Part shown: positions 7,992 through 17,994 of the stretch, in pieces
Layout: the number at the start of each line of letters is the position of its first letter
How positions within the stretch are numbered: position 1 is the stretch's first letter
Source: a virus
Strand: one strand, 5' to 3'
Length of the DNA stretch: 64,000 nucleotides
Virus record (IMG/VR): IMGVR_UViG_3300020442_002030
Location: 1-64,000 of that record
The notes under the pieces: generated by a model
The model's database searches: none
What the model was told of the DNA's origin: nothing
What the model saw: only the letters and a program-made list of their open reading frames with translations
Made by a program: the position numbers and the translations under genes

Positions 7992-10060
7992 TGGCAATTA
8001 AAAACTTTAAAGAAGTATTGCAAAAAGAAGCTCAAAGAGTTGATATCAAAGATAGAAAAATCTTTGAAAGAGGAACTTTGCCATCTTTCTTTGGTAGAGG
8101 TGAAACAGATACTATTGAGTTTATCCTTTACGATAATGGAGATAACCAATTACCACAAGGTGAAAATGGTAAGTTAGTTAGATATGTAAATATTGCAGAT
8201 ATTGAAAATATTAGAAAATATATTTTAATTGCAAGAGGTAAAACCTCTAATTCAAATGCTGAATATTTTGTAGATATTGAAAGGTTAATAAATGAAGCTG
8301 GATATAAGAACGGATTATTTAGAACACAAATTACTCTATTGAATAAAAGGGTTGGTAGTGAAGCAAATCAAAACAAAGTATGGATTCACGAAATAGCACC
8401 ATCAAGAACAGAAATTAGAGTTCTTCCAATTAAACCTGATAGTAAATTAATGGAAGATGATTTAAATAATAGATACAATATTTTTTTAAGAAATGGTGAA
8501 TTTAGAGATGATGTTGTAAATAGATTAGATGGATTTATTGATACTATCTCTACAGAAAGTGTACTAAAAAAAGTAAATAGTTTATATGGTAGTGATTGGA
8601 TTAAAAATCTACAAAAAGAATTTAAAATAGATAGCTTTGAAAGATTTATAGATACTTGTGTTATAAAATCAAAAGAAGCTATAGGGTATTATATTAGAAA
8701 TAGACAATATAAAATTACAAGTAAAGATTATGGTAAACCAATGTTGGTAAACAAAAACCAACAAAGCTTCGATATATCAACTTTAGTAAAAACATCTAAT
8801 GAAATCATTTGTGATGTTATTGCTTTTAATTTACCAAAAAGAAATGTAAATACACAAAATGTAGCATCAACTACAAAATTAGAATCGATAGATAGAATAG
8901 AAACTGTTCTACAAAAATTTGGAAAATCTAAAAAAATAGATACTGATGTTTCGGTTACTAAACGTGTAATAAAACCATTAAAAGTAACTAAAGCAAAAGT
9001 TGGTAATCTAAGTACACCAAGAAAAGTAAAAGAAAAACCAGCTCCACCAACACCTATTAAAATAGTATCTCCACCAAAAAGATATTACTTTTATCAGTTA
9101 TTAAATCTTCCCGAAAAAAGAAGAGGAATTTTTAGAAGAAGAAAAAAAGATTTTAAGGTTGTACGATATACAAAAATGGATGGAGATAGTGTATCATTTA
9201 CATTACCAGATGGTAGGTCAGCAAGAATATGTGCATTGGAAGGTAGTGTAAAAGCTGATAAAGGTGTAAGAGTAGAAAAGAAAGAATTGTGTGTAACAGA
9301 TACGCCTGTTCCAACATTTGTTGAACCTAAAGTTAAGGATGAAATCAAACCAATTGAATTGACAAAAGAACAAAAGGAACTAATTAAAAATTTACCTGAT
9401 ATCGATACAATTAAAGAAAATATAAAATTTGAGTTTCAACCAATCAAATTTGATATGGAAAAAATGAAAAGGGAAATAGCTAAAAACATAAAACTTCCTA
9501 AAATTACTTTTCCAAAGTATATTGGTGCACCTGGAGCTACAGGTGATGCAGGTGCTGCCAGAGGATTTTTCCTTAATGTAGGAAATCCTTTTCAACAAAA
9601 CAATACAGGTGGATTAAATATTAAAAGAGGTAGAAATCCTTTTGTAAAAAGAAGAAATGATAAAGTAAGTAAAAGAAAACCAACTCCAAAACCAAGAGTT
9701 AAAACACCATCTCCATTTAATAGAAATCCATTTATACCACAAAGTATAAAACCAATTAAAACAAATAAACCTGCATTAACGCAGGTAAGAAAAAGAGCGT
9801 TTCAAAATATAGTTAGTCCGAAAAAGAGTAGGGTAAAATCAAGACCATCACCAGCACCTAAAGCGGCTCCAGTAATATTTCCAAAGCCATCTAGGGGTAG
9901 GGTTTCATTACCAAAATCATCTCCAAGAAAGAAGAGTAGTATATTTAATAGACGTAAAAGTAGAACGAGAACTAAACCTACAACATTTTTAGGTAGAAAG
10001 CCGTTAACACCAAGAACTAAAAAAAGGAGTATCTTCGGTAGAAGAAGAAGAGGTAGATAA
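7991..10060 (+). CDS. Large basic structural protein of the baseplate run
   Basis: A 689-residue protein with three parts. Residues 1-290 are a charged globular region (GRGETDTIEFILYDNGDNQL near the start). Residues ~350-430 contain a small beta domain (RYYFYQLLNLPEKRRG to EGSVKADKGV). Residues ~510-689 are very basic, Pro/Ser/Arg/Lys-rich and probably disordered, with repeated RNPF and SPSPAPK-like words and a short collagen-like GAPGATGDAGAA. The next protein begins with a similar basic, Pro-rich stretch. Function unknown; a baseplate protein whose tail contacts DNA or acidic partners is a guess. Confidence 0.6.
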   Translation: MAIKNFKEVLQKEAQRVDIKDRKIFERGTLPSFFGRGETDTIEFILYDNGDNQLPQGENGKLVRYVNIADIENIRKYILIARGKTSNSNAEYFVDIERLINEAGYKNGLFRTQITLLNKRVGSEANQNKVWIHEIAPSRTEIRVLPIKPDSKLMEDDLNNRYNIFLRNGEFRDDVVNRLDGFIDTISTESVLKKVNSLYGSDWIKNLQKEFKIDSFERFIDTCVIKSKEAIGYYIRNRQYKITSKDYGKPMLVNKNQQSFDISTLVKTSNEIICDVIAFNLPKRNVNTQNVASTTKLESIDRIETVLQKFGKSKKIDTDVSVTKRVIKPLKVTKAKVGNLSTPRKVKEKPAPPTPIKIVSPPKRYYFYQLLNLPEKRRGIFRRRKKDFKVVRYTKMDGDSVSFTLPDGRSARICALEGSVKADKGVRVEKKELCVTDTPVPTFVEPKVKDEIKPIELTKEQKELIKNLPDIDTIKENIKFEFQPIKFDMEKMKREIAKNIKLPKITFPKYIGAPGATGDAGAARGFFLNVGNPFQQNNTGGLNIKRGRNPFVKRRNDKVSKRKPTPKPRVKTPSPFNRNPFIPQSIKPIKTNKPALTQVRKRAFQNIVSPKKSRVKSRPSPAPKAAPVIFPKPSRGRVSLPKSSPRKKSSIFNRRKSRTRTKPTTFLGRKPLTPRTKKRSIFGRRRRGR

Positions 10061-13000
10061 TGTTTAATAGAAGAGGAAAAAGTATATTTAATAGTAGTCC
10101 ATTAGCAAGGTCATATGGTAGTGCTTCTAAAAAAAGAAATACTAATATTGGCGCTAGGAATCTGACACCTAATGCTTTTAATCAATTAGGTACTATTAGA
10201 ACAAATGTTAGTTTTCCTCAACCAAAAGTTATCGTACCTGCTCAAGTAAAAACTCAATTATTAAGAGCTAGGGTTGAACAAAAAAAGCAACCGGTGATAT
10301 CAAAACCTGCACCAAAACCAGCTCAACCAAAACCACAACCAAAGAATCCACCTGTGGTAATAAGAAAACCAGCTCCTAAAGTAGTAACAAAAACAAGACA
10401 AGTTGTACCAGCAGCTTTAAATTTACAACCAAGAGGAGCAAGTACAGCAAATCTAATACCAGTTGGTTTATTTAAAACTAAACCACCTATTCAAGATAAA
10501 GGATTTAAAGATGTAGCTCCACGAGAACCAAAAATTCCAGTAAACTTACAAGTTGGAAATAGAACTAGAAGTGTATCTTCTGTTATTAAAAGTGAACCAA
10601 GACGTAATACAAACATCCAACCAATGGGTGCTATATTACAAGATGTTGCTGATAGAATAGAAGCAAGAGCATTAGAAAATCAGGGATTAAGTGCAGCTGA
10701 ACTTACAAATAGTAGAGGTGTAATAGAAAACAGAATTGCACAAAACCTTACTAAAAATGATTTTGGAATAAGAGAAAAAGATTTAGCATTAGCTGGTGAA
10801 GAGTTAAGAGATGCTAGAGGAAATAGATTTACAAGTGGTGTTGTTAAGTTCGACCAAGGACAGAGAGAAGTAACGGAAATAAAAACAATCCCAACAGTAT
10901 CAGGAGAAGTAGCAATTAATGTTACATCAACACCTACAGGTGCTGAAGTAATCGTAAATGGTACTAACTCAACTAAAAGAACAAATACACAATTATTCTT
11001 TTCTCAAAAAGAATTACTTGCTAAAAAAACAATTAGAGTTAGAAGAACTGGATATAATAAATCTAATATTTACTATACCATACAAAGTAAATTACAAACA
11101 AAAAGTAGAATATATTATAAACCTACTGTTATTGAACCTGATAGCGATAGAGATGTATTTGATGATATAGGTTCACCAAGTTTTATAAGAGCTGGATTAG
11201 ACCCATTAAGAGAAGGTAGATTTACTCAAGCTGGAGGAGTATTAGCTGGAGAAAGAGGTTTTTCTGTAAACAGAACTCCCAAAGAACAAGCGAGATTCGG
11301 AAGTCAAGTTAAACCAAGAGTAAAAATAGAAGAAAGAAAAAGTCAATATGTAATTGATATAAAAAAGTTTGTAAATGGAAAACAACAAAACTTTATAACA
11401 GCATCAACAGGAAAAAGTTTTACATTACCATTCGCTCTAAGTAAAGTACAGGTAGATGATGATATTGATATCGATATAGATGTGGATGATGATGTTGATA
11501 CACCACCACCAACTCCATCTCCTGAATTATTGGTGATAGCTGAAGCTGGTGATGATATTAGAGGAAAATATGCAGCTACTATCACACAAAAATATTCTGA
11601 AGTTAATAGAGTTGGTACAGATACATTTAAGTGTAAACAACCATTTGAGATTTTACTTAGAGCAAAACAACCTGATAATTATAAAATTGTAAAATTTAAA
11701 GTAATTAAAGGGAGTGCTGATAGTGATACTTCAAATGGATTCGAAACAGTACCTGCTAATGAAATTACTTTATCAGTAAACGGACCTATGACTGTTGTTA
11801 TAGATTTTGAAAAAGTAGTTCCAATCGTAGTACCATCTGTAAGATTAAGTGGTACATCATTTAAATACAATATAGCACAACCACAACAAATACCATTAGG
11901 TTATGATTCTACAAACGCAGATAAAACAACCTTTAAGTTAAATAAAACAACTCTTGTTGAGAACGATGATAGTGGTGTATTTACAATAAGTAATAAAATG
12001 TTTAACGCTGGTGTTGGTCAATACACTGGATATGTTATTCCATCTAATGATGGTTATGGTGATGGTACACCTGTTAGATTTTCTATAAATGTTGTAAATG
12101 AAGTAGAAGTAAAAACTCCTGATATTGTAAACATATCATATCCACAATTATTAAAAGGTGCAGATTTTGCAGGATACGATGTTCCATTCTCTATTCAATA
12201 TCAATCAGTAAATACAAATTTTGTAAACATTTATTTAGGTAGTAAGAAAAATCCATATGGTAAGTTCTCACCAAATCAAAGTGTAGAATTTAATGTTCAA
12301 AGTGTAATTAAAAAATTAAATGGTGCTTACAAAGAAGATGGTGATTCAATAACATTTACGATTTTATTACAACCACACAACACATCTACCAAAAAAGAAG
12401 TAATCGGTAAATTAGAATCTGTAGAGATTGAATTTGTAAAATCTGATTTAGAATTACCAAGAGGAACAACAATAGACCAACTATGTGATGCGTTTGATTT
12501 CGATACAACTTTGTTTGATGATGATACATCAAAATACTTAACGCATTTGGCTCACTTTGGTGATGGTGATAATAAACTAATTACAACTTGGGATACTGAT
12601 GACCAAACCTTCGCAGAATATGATACGAACAATTTATTAAATTTACCAGACCCAAATAATAAGAAAGATGGATTCGATGCATTAGTTCTTAAAATGTATG
12701 AACCATTACCTAAAGAAGTACAACCAAATCAGGAGTTATGGATTTCTAAAATCATAACAAGACCTGTTATTGAAGAGGTATCAATAGTTGATGATTCAGA
12801 AGAGTATTGTGTAAGATTAAAAGGACCTAACTTTATGATTAATGAGTGTGGTTCTCCTGCTGATACTGGATTTGAACTTATAGATGATTTAGTAGCTAGT
12901 GGTTCAAAATCATCAGCAAAACTTATAGATACATTTGTATCTTCATCTGGTGTTGATACTAAAAAATTAGATATTCAATATGTTTCTTCTTCATACGATT

Positions 13001-15951
13001 ATATAGAAACAGAATATGGATACTCTGTAGATGGAACTATATCTGAAACATATAGGTTTGATAATTTCGTACACTTTGGTTCAGCAGAAGAAAGAGCTAG
13101 AAACTATTTTTACAAAGTATCACTATTAGAAACTTACAAAAATAGTATTGCTACAATAGAAAGTGGTAGTGGTTCTTCAACAGGTTCGTTATCATTACTA
13201 AGAGAAAAAGAATCATTACAAAAGAAAATAAATGATGTAAAAGCTAACTTTGATGGATATGAACATTTCCTAACAGATTCTACATCATCATTAGCATATC
13301 CAAAAGAATCAGATGGAGTATCACTTCAATCAACTGGTAGTGGTGATGCAGTAGCTTGGTACAATACTTTATTAGTATCTTCATCAGCATATGATAGAAA
13401 CAATGTAGATTATTTACCTAACAATGTTCCACAATATATTAAAAACGATGATGAGCAAACTGATTTCATAATGTTCTTAGATATGATTGGGCATCACTTT
13501 GATATTCTATGGAGTTATGTTAAGGCATTAAAGAAAAATATTAAAGTTGAAGAAAAACAAAGAATCGGTATTAGTGATGATATGTTAAAACATATCCTTA
13601 AAAATTATAGTTGGATTCCACATTCTTCACAATCAACAAAAACATTATGGGAGTATGTTTTAGGGTATAAAGATTCAACACAAACCCAAAAATTAGCTAA
13701 GACTGGTAAAGAATACGAAAGTACAATATGGAGAAGGATTTTAAATAATCTTCCATATCTACTAAAACACAAAGGTACTCGTAGAGGATTAAGTGCAGTA
13801 CTTTCTACATATGGTATTCCATCATCACTTCTTACTATTATGGAGTTTGGTGGACCAAGACAAGAAGAATCACAAACTTCTACATTTACATTTGATGATA
13901 GAACATCCGCAGTAAAAATGCCTAACGATGTAGATAATTCAAAAATATTAGTAGATTGGAAATTAGAAAATGGTGTATCTTCATCACATGCGGTTGAGGT
14001 TAGATTTAAAACAGATAATGTACATACTCAATCACTTATAACCAATGAACCATATTGGAATGTTAAATTAGAACATATGCATGGTAATATGGGTAGATTA
14101 AACTTTTCATCTTCATTCGGTGAAGTAACTACCGAAAGTGGTTCTTTATTTAATAATGAATTTACACAATTAGTAATCAATGTAAACCATCATTCAGCAT
14201 CAGAAGCTGGAGCATCAGAATCTATTGAATTGGTTGCTATGCAAGATTTCCAAAGTAGAATCAGAATGGCTATAAGTTCATCTACTGAATTTACATCATC
14301 AATTAATACATTCTATAGTGGTTCTCAATTGGCATTTGGTGATGGGTTTACTGGTTCATTAGATGAAGTAAGAATATGGAGTTCATCACTATCATCATCA
14401 GTAATTCAAGACCACACATTGATGCCAGAAAAAACAAATGGTAATCACATTTCTTCATCTACAGAAGATTTAATGTTAAGATTGGATTTTGAAAAACCAA
14501 AGAATTTAAATGTATCTCAATCTATACCAAACGTAGCACCTGATACAGGTTCTAATGGAACAATCAGATACGCTGGTTCAGCAACTGGTAGTGGATTTGG
14601 TGATAATTCAACATATCCATATCATTATGAAGTATATGATAGAACTGTAACCGCTAAAGTTCCAGCTATGGGATTTGGACCTGCAGATAAATTTAGATTT
14701 GAATCGGCATCATTAGTACAAAACTTATCTTATAGACAAAGAGCTACTAAAAAATCATTTGATACTGCACCATTAGATTCAAATAGATTAGGTATATTCT
14801 TATCACCATCTAAAGAATTAAATATGGATATCATCAAAACATTACCTGATTTCAGTATTGATGATTATATTGGAGACCCATCTCACCAATATTTAGATGA
14901 GTATCCTGATTTGGTAAATTTAAAAGAATATGTCTTTGGTAGATATAACTTAAACATATACGAATATATTAATATTATAAAATATATTGATAAATCTTTA
15001 TTTGAAACAATAAAGCAAATGATTCCTGCTAGGGTTAAGGTAGTTGATGGATTATTAATAGAACCTCATATTTTACATAGAAATAAAGAAGAAAGAAAAA
15101 AACCTACTGCAGAATTAATGGAATCTAAAGAGGGGGTTGAGGATGTATCAAGAGGTTCGGTTATTGGTATTAGTTCATCGGTAGAGCAGGAAGAAGCTAC
15201 ATTAGATTTAGAAAACGTAATTGATATTCAACCAACAATACCACAATATGAAACTATTGTTAGTGAAAGTACTCAACCTGATTTAGTAATAAATTACAAT
15301 GATTATAATGCAACTGTAACAGATTCAAAAATTGAAGATTTATCTGGAAACAGATTAGATTATGAAGTAATATTAGATGCTGAATCATCTCAATCGTTAT
15401 TAAGTGAATTAGATGTATTCAATAGTCAAATAATTGGATTAGACCCAGATGGTATTAGTAGAGCTGGGTTTGGTATTGTAGCATCAAATGGATTTACTAT
15501 TAGAACAACCAGAGATAAATTTAACAATTACAAAAAAGAAAAACTTAGAGTTTGGGTTGTTAAAAAAGAAAAGAAATTTAAACAAAAAGTACAACTTAAT
15601 CCATTAGATAGTTCATTGGGTAGTATAGTTTCTGAATCAGTAGTGAGAACTAAAACTATCGTATCGTTCACATCACCATCAGGTTCATTAGCAAATACTA
15701 TTGGTAATGTTGATACAGATGGAACTGTAGTACAAGTAACACCATTGGAAGGATATTTACCAACACATTATAGAAACACATCAGATTTAACAACTGGTAT
15801 GGAAAATTTATTCTTCAAAGGTTGTAAACAAACACAAGCTACAACCTTAGATGGAACACCTCCAGTAGAGGTATTTACTACGAATCCTAACACATTAAAA
15901 GTATCAGATAGTGGTAGGGGAAGTGGTGAACCGATATTAGAGATAGAATAA
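10060..15951 (+). CDS. Giant baseplate protein, gp7-like wedge candidate with PEGA and LamG-like domains
   Basis: A 1963-residue multidomain protein. Residues 1-130 are basic and Pro-rich. About 280-345 is a PEGA-like unit (VTSTPTGAEVIVNGTNS). An acidic linker of alternating Asp/Ile/Val lies at ~465-487, followed by Ig-like beta repeats to ~850. At ~1130-1265 is a helical region typical of tail-protein-I/gp7-type wedge proteins, with LPYLLKHKGTRRGLSAVLST and YGIPSSLLTIMEFGG. At ~1270-1460 is a concanavalin/LamG-like domain (LDEVRIWSSSL). It ends the baseplate run and is the best gp7 candidate. T4 gp7 is 1032 residues, so this one is greatly enlarged by adhesive-type domains. Confidence 0.65.
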   Translation: MFNRRGKSIFNSSPLARSYGSASKKRNTNIGARNLTPNAFNQLGTIRTNVSFPQPKVIVPAQVKTQLLRARVEQKKQPVISKPAPKPAQPKPQPKNPPVVIRKPAPKVVTKTRQVVPAALNLQPRGASTANLIPVGLFKTKPPIQDKGFKDVAPREPKIPVNLQVGNRTRSVSSVIKSEPRRNTNIQPMGAILQDVADRIEARALENQGLSAAELTNSRGVIENRIAQNLTKNDFGIREKDLALAGEELRDARGNRFTSGVVKFDQGQREVTEIKTIPTVSGEVAINVTSTPTGAEVIVNGTNSTKRTNTQLFFSQKELLAKKTIRVRRTGYNKSNIYYTIQSKLQTKSRIYYKPTVIEPDSDRDVFDDIGSPSFIRAGLDPLREGRFTQAGGVLAGERGFSVNRTPKEQARFGSQVKPRVKIEERKSQYVIDIKKFVNGKQQNFITASTGKSFTLPFALSKVQVDDDIDIDIDVDDDVDTPPPTPSPELLVIAEAGDDIRGKYAATITQKYSEVNRVGTDTFKCKQPFEILLRAKQPDNYKIVKFKVIKGSADSDTSNGFETVPANEITLSVNGPMTVVIDFEKVVPIVVPSVRLSGTSFKYNIAQPQQIPLGYDSTNADKTTFKLNKTTLVENDDSGVFTISNKMFNAGVGQYTGYVIPSNDGYGDGTPVRFSINVVNEVEVKTPDIVNISYPQLLKGADFAGYDVPFSIQYQSVNTNFVNIYLGSKKNPYGKFSPNQSVEFNVQSVIKKLNGAYKEDGDSITFTILLQPHNTSTKKEVIGKLESVEIEFVKSDLELPRGTTIDQLCDAFDFDTTLFDDDTSKYLTHLAHFGDGDNKLITTWDTDDQTFAEYDTNNLLNLPDPNNKKDGFDALVLKMYEPLPKEVQPNQELWISKIITRPVIEEVSIVDDSEEYCVRLKGPNFMINECGSPADTGFELIDDLVASGSKSSAKLIDTFVSSSGVDTKKLDIQYVSSSYDYIETEYGYSVDGTISETYRFDNFVHFGSAEERARNYFYKVSLLETYKNSIATIESGSGSSTGSLSLLREKESLQKKINDVKANFDGYEHFLTDSTSSLAYPKESDGVSLQSTGSGDAVAWYNTLLVSSSAYDRNNVDYLPNNVPQYIKNDDEQTDFIMFLDMIGHHFDILWSYVKALKKNIKVEEKQRIGISDDMLKHILKNYSWIPHSSQSTKTLWEYVLGYKDSTQTQKLAKTGKEYESTIWRRILNNLPYLLKHKGTRRGLSAVLSTYGIPSSLLTIMEFGGPRQEESQTSTFTFDDRTSAVKMPNDVDNSKILVDWKLENGVSSSHAVEVRFKTDNVHTQSLITNEPYWNVKLEHMHGNMGRLNFSSSFGEVTTESGSLFNNEFTQLVINVNHHSASEAGASESIELVAMQDFQSRIRMAISSSTEFTSSINTFYSGSQLAFGDGFTGSLDEVRIWSSSLSSSVIQDHTLMPEKTNGNHISSSTEDLMLRLDFEKPKNLNVSQSIPNVAPDTGSNGTIRYAGSATGSGFGDNSTYPYHYEVYDRTVTAKVPAMGFGPADKFRFESASLVQNLSYRQRATKKSFDTAPLDSNRLGIFLSPSKELNMDIIKTLPDFSIDDYIGDPSHQYLDEYPDLVNLKEYVFGRYNLNIYEYINIIKYIDKSLFETIKQMIPARVKVVDGLLIEPHILHRNKEERKKPTAELMESKEGVEDVSRGSVIGISSSVEQEEATLDLENVIDIQPTIPQYETIVSESTQPDLVINYNDYNATVTDSKIEDLSGNRLDYEVILDAESSQSLLSELDVFNSQIIGLDPDGISRAGFGIVASNGFTIRTTRDKFNNYKKEKLRVWVVKKEKKFKQKVQLNPLDSSLGSIVSESVVRTKTIVSFTSPSGSLANTIGNVDTDGTVVQVTPLEGYLPTHYRNTSDLTTGMENLFFKGCKQTQATTLDGTPPVEVFTTNPNTLKVSDSGRGSGEPILEIE

Positions 15952-15974
15952 TTTATTTAATTTTTAAAAAAGTT

Positions 15975-15983
15975 ATATTTATA
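15975..15983 (+). promoter_or_regulatory. Late-promoter-like motif ATATTTATA
   Basis: Core within TATATTTATA at 15974-15983, 28 bases before the ATG at 16012. It opens a new run after the giant baseplate gene; no terminator is visible between them. Confidence 0.6.
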
Positions 15984-16011
15984 TATTGTAAACATATAGG
16001 GAATAAACATT

Positions 16012-16638
16012 ATGGCATATTTAGATAACACAGAAATCACAGTAGATGCTATCCTTACCAAAAAAGGTAGAGAGAAGCTAGCAACAGGTGAAGGTCTTAA
16101 TATTACGAGATTCGCATTAGGGGATGATGAGATTGATTATGGTTTATACGAACCAGCTCACCCAAAAGGTTCTGCATATTATGATGCAGCTATCAAAGCG
16201 ATTCCAGTCTTAGAGGCATCACCAGACGAAACACAAGTATTAAGATATAAATTGGTAACTTTACCAAAAGGAACAACTAAGATTCCAAAAGTGGAATTTG
16301 GTATTCCTTCTATCGCAGTAAATCAAGATAGTGGTGAGGTATCACTAAGTCCAACTACATCTCCTTCAGGTAATTCATCTGCAGGATATACTGTAGTATT
16401 AGCAAATAAAAACGCTGGTACAGTTGTAGGTAGTGGATTGGCAGTATCAGCAGGTTCGGTACCTGTATTCTTAGGCGATGAAGTAACAACTACAGCAGCT
16501 GTAGAAGCAGGATTAAAATTTACGTTTATTCCTAATCCGAACATTACTGAAACAATTAAAACAACGATAACGGTATATGGAAATGAAACAGGTGGTTCAC
16601 AAACGATTCCTGTTACGATTACATATGTAACAACTTAA
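16012..16638 (+). CDS. Virion structural protein
   Basis: A 208-residue protein beginning MAYLDNTEITVDAILTKKGR, then EKLATGEGLNITRFALGDDE and a YEPAHPKGSAYY segment. This N-terminal layout recurs, as I remember it, in structural proteins of uncultured marine T4-like phages. Residues ~100-208 are a beta-rich, Ser/Thr/Gly-rich domain. The gene has its own late-promoter-like motif and is 15 bases from the next structural gene. A tail or neck component is plausible; the exact role is unknown. Confidence 0.7.
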   Translation: MAYLDNTEITVDAILTKKGREKLATGEGLNITRFALGDDEIDYGLYEPAHPKGSAYYDAAIKAIPVLEASPDETQVLRYKLVTLPKGTTKIPKVEFGIPSIAVNQDSGEVSLSPTTSPSGNSSAGYTVVLANKNAGTVVGSGLAVSAGSVPVFLGDEVTTTAAVEAGLKFTFIPNPNITETIKTTITVYGNETGGSQTIPVTITYVTT

Positions 16639-16653
16639 AGAGGGTAAAAAATT

Positions 16654-17904
16654 ATGGCAGAAATAGCAGGACAACAAGGAGCAGCGTTAACTAATGAGTT
16701 AGCACAGTATCTACAAAACGCCGATGGTGATGTCTCTTCTGAAGAATTAGCTGGTATTATTAATGAATACCTAAGTGGTGGTGACCAGCTAGTAACAGAT
16801 GGGGGAGCCGTTGGTTCTGGAATTTACAAAAGATTTAGTGAATTTGACCAGATAACAGGTAAAGTTGAAATCGTAACAACAGGACTTTGGACTGGTGATA
16901 CGGGTTCATTAGCAGAACATCACACTGGTTCTCAAGCACAATCAGCATCAGCTGATTATTTTTATAATATTTACAACACCGCATCAAATGGTGAATTACA
17001 ATACGCAGTAGCATACGGACATATTAGTGGTAGTGGTTCAGTTGCCCTCTCAACTAACGATAACGCTAAGTTCCCAACTAAAGCAACATATATGCAGTAT
17101 CGTTCTTATCTATTAGGACAAGAAGATTCTCACTTTACATTTGCATCAGCTTCAGGTACGGGCCATAATACTGAAGATATTTTTGTAATTAATGTAGCAA
17201 GAGCAAGATATAAAGAATCAATGGATGCCGGAAACTGGTCACTTAAATTAAGTGGTTCAAGAGGAGCTATTACACTTATCGATGATAGTGGTAAGAAGTT
17301 CTCAGATACAGTAGGAAAAGCAGGTAGAGTATTTGATGTAGTAAGTGGTTCACTTAACTTAGGTTCTTCAGCAGAAGCAACGATAGATAGTAGATATACA
17401 TCAGGTTCTACAGATGGTAATAATTTTTCAGTAGGACAAGGATATGGTATCTTCTATCCAGACCAAGGAATTATCGTACTTAATCCTGGCGCAATAGAAG
17501 CAGAGATTGGATTCTCTCACCATACAGGTTCGAGTGTAACATTCTCAACAACTGGTTCAAACTTTACTGGGGTAGATGCTGATAAAAAAGCACATCACTG
17601 GATATACGCAGCTATTAAGAATGGAGCAGATTTCGAAGCAAGAAGAACTGAAAACGTATCTACATCACATTACTTTGTTAGAGCAAACAACAGAGAGTTT
17701 AACTTCTCTAACAACCCAACATTTGTAAGTGGTTCAGATAACGCATTCGCAGTATCATCTTTCAAAAGAGACCCAAGAGTTTATATAACAACAATTGGAT
17801 TATATAACAATGCAAACGAAATGTTAGCAGTGGCTAAAACATCACAACCGATTGCAAAATCGTTTGATAAAGAAGTATTAGTAAAAGTTAAATTAGACTT
17901 TTAA
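16654..17904 (+). CDS. Virion structural protein, paralogue of 17995-19263 at its C-terminus
   Basis: A 416-residue, Ser/Gly-rich beta protein with an N-terminal helical segment (residues 1-50, including ALTNELAQYLQNADGDVSSE). Its last ~70 residues contain REFNFSNNPTFVSG and then ITTIGLYNNANEMLAVAKTS. The protein at 17995 has EFNFSQNPTAV and ITTIGLYNESNEMLAVAKLP in the same place, so the two share a homologous C-terminal domain. An intrinsic terminator follows. Likely an abundant virion protein; not recognisable as sheath, tube or major capsid protein. Confidence 0.7.
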   Translation: MAEIAGQQGAALTNELAQYLQNADGDVSSEELAGIINEYLSGGDQLVTDGGAVGSGIYKRFSEFDQITGKVEIVTTGLWTGDTGSLAEHHTGSQAQSASADYFYNIYNTASNGELQYAVAYGHISGSGSVALSTNDNAKFPTKATYMQYRSYLLGQEDSHFTFASASGTGHNTEDIFVINVARARYKESMDAGNWSLKLSGSRGAITLIDDSGKKFSDTVGKAGRVFDVVSGSLNLGSSAEATIDSRYTSGSTDGNNFSVGQGYGIFYPDQGIIVLNPGAIEAEIGFSHHTGSSVTFSTTGSNFTGVDADKKAHHWIYAAIKNGADFEARRTENVSTSHYFVRANNREFNFSNNPTFVSGSDNAFAVSSFKRDPRVYITTIGLYNNANEMLAVAKTSQPIAKSFDKEVLVKVKLDF

Positions 17905-17935
17905 ACCGTAGGCACGCATTTTCAAACAAAGTAAG

Positions 17936-17966
17936 AACCTCATCAAAAGTGAGGTTTTTCTTTTTG
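17936..17966 (+). terminator. Intrinsic terminator
   Basis: Arms AACCTCA (17936-17942) and TGAGGTT (17950-17956) with a seven-base loop, followed by a T-rich tract. It closes the 16012-17904 run, and a late-promoter-like motif follows immediately. Confidence 0.88.
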
Positions 17967-17968
17967 TG

Positions 17969-17977
17969 ATATTTATA
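17969..17977 (+). promoter_or_regulatory. Late-promoter-like motif ATATTTATA
   Basis: Core directly downstream of the terminator's T tract and 17 bases before the ATG at 17995. An AGGAG ribosome-binding site (17981-17985) lies between. This terminator-promoter-SD-start order is one of the clearest pieces of evidence that the motif is a promoter. Confidence 0.7.
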
Positions 17978-17994
17978 TAGAGGAGTAATATCAT

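Noticed and set aside
10958-11170. A 70-codon + strand frame inside the giant baseplate gene
   Set aside because: No ribosome-binding site, composition unlike the neighbours, and fully inside a gene with clear domains.
11455-11520. GAT-rich tract that looks like a DNA repeat
   Set aside because: It encodes an in-frame Asp/Ile/Val linker of the baseplate protein; no longer repeat array or CRISPR spacing is present.
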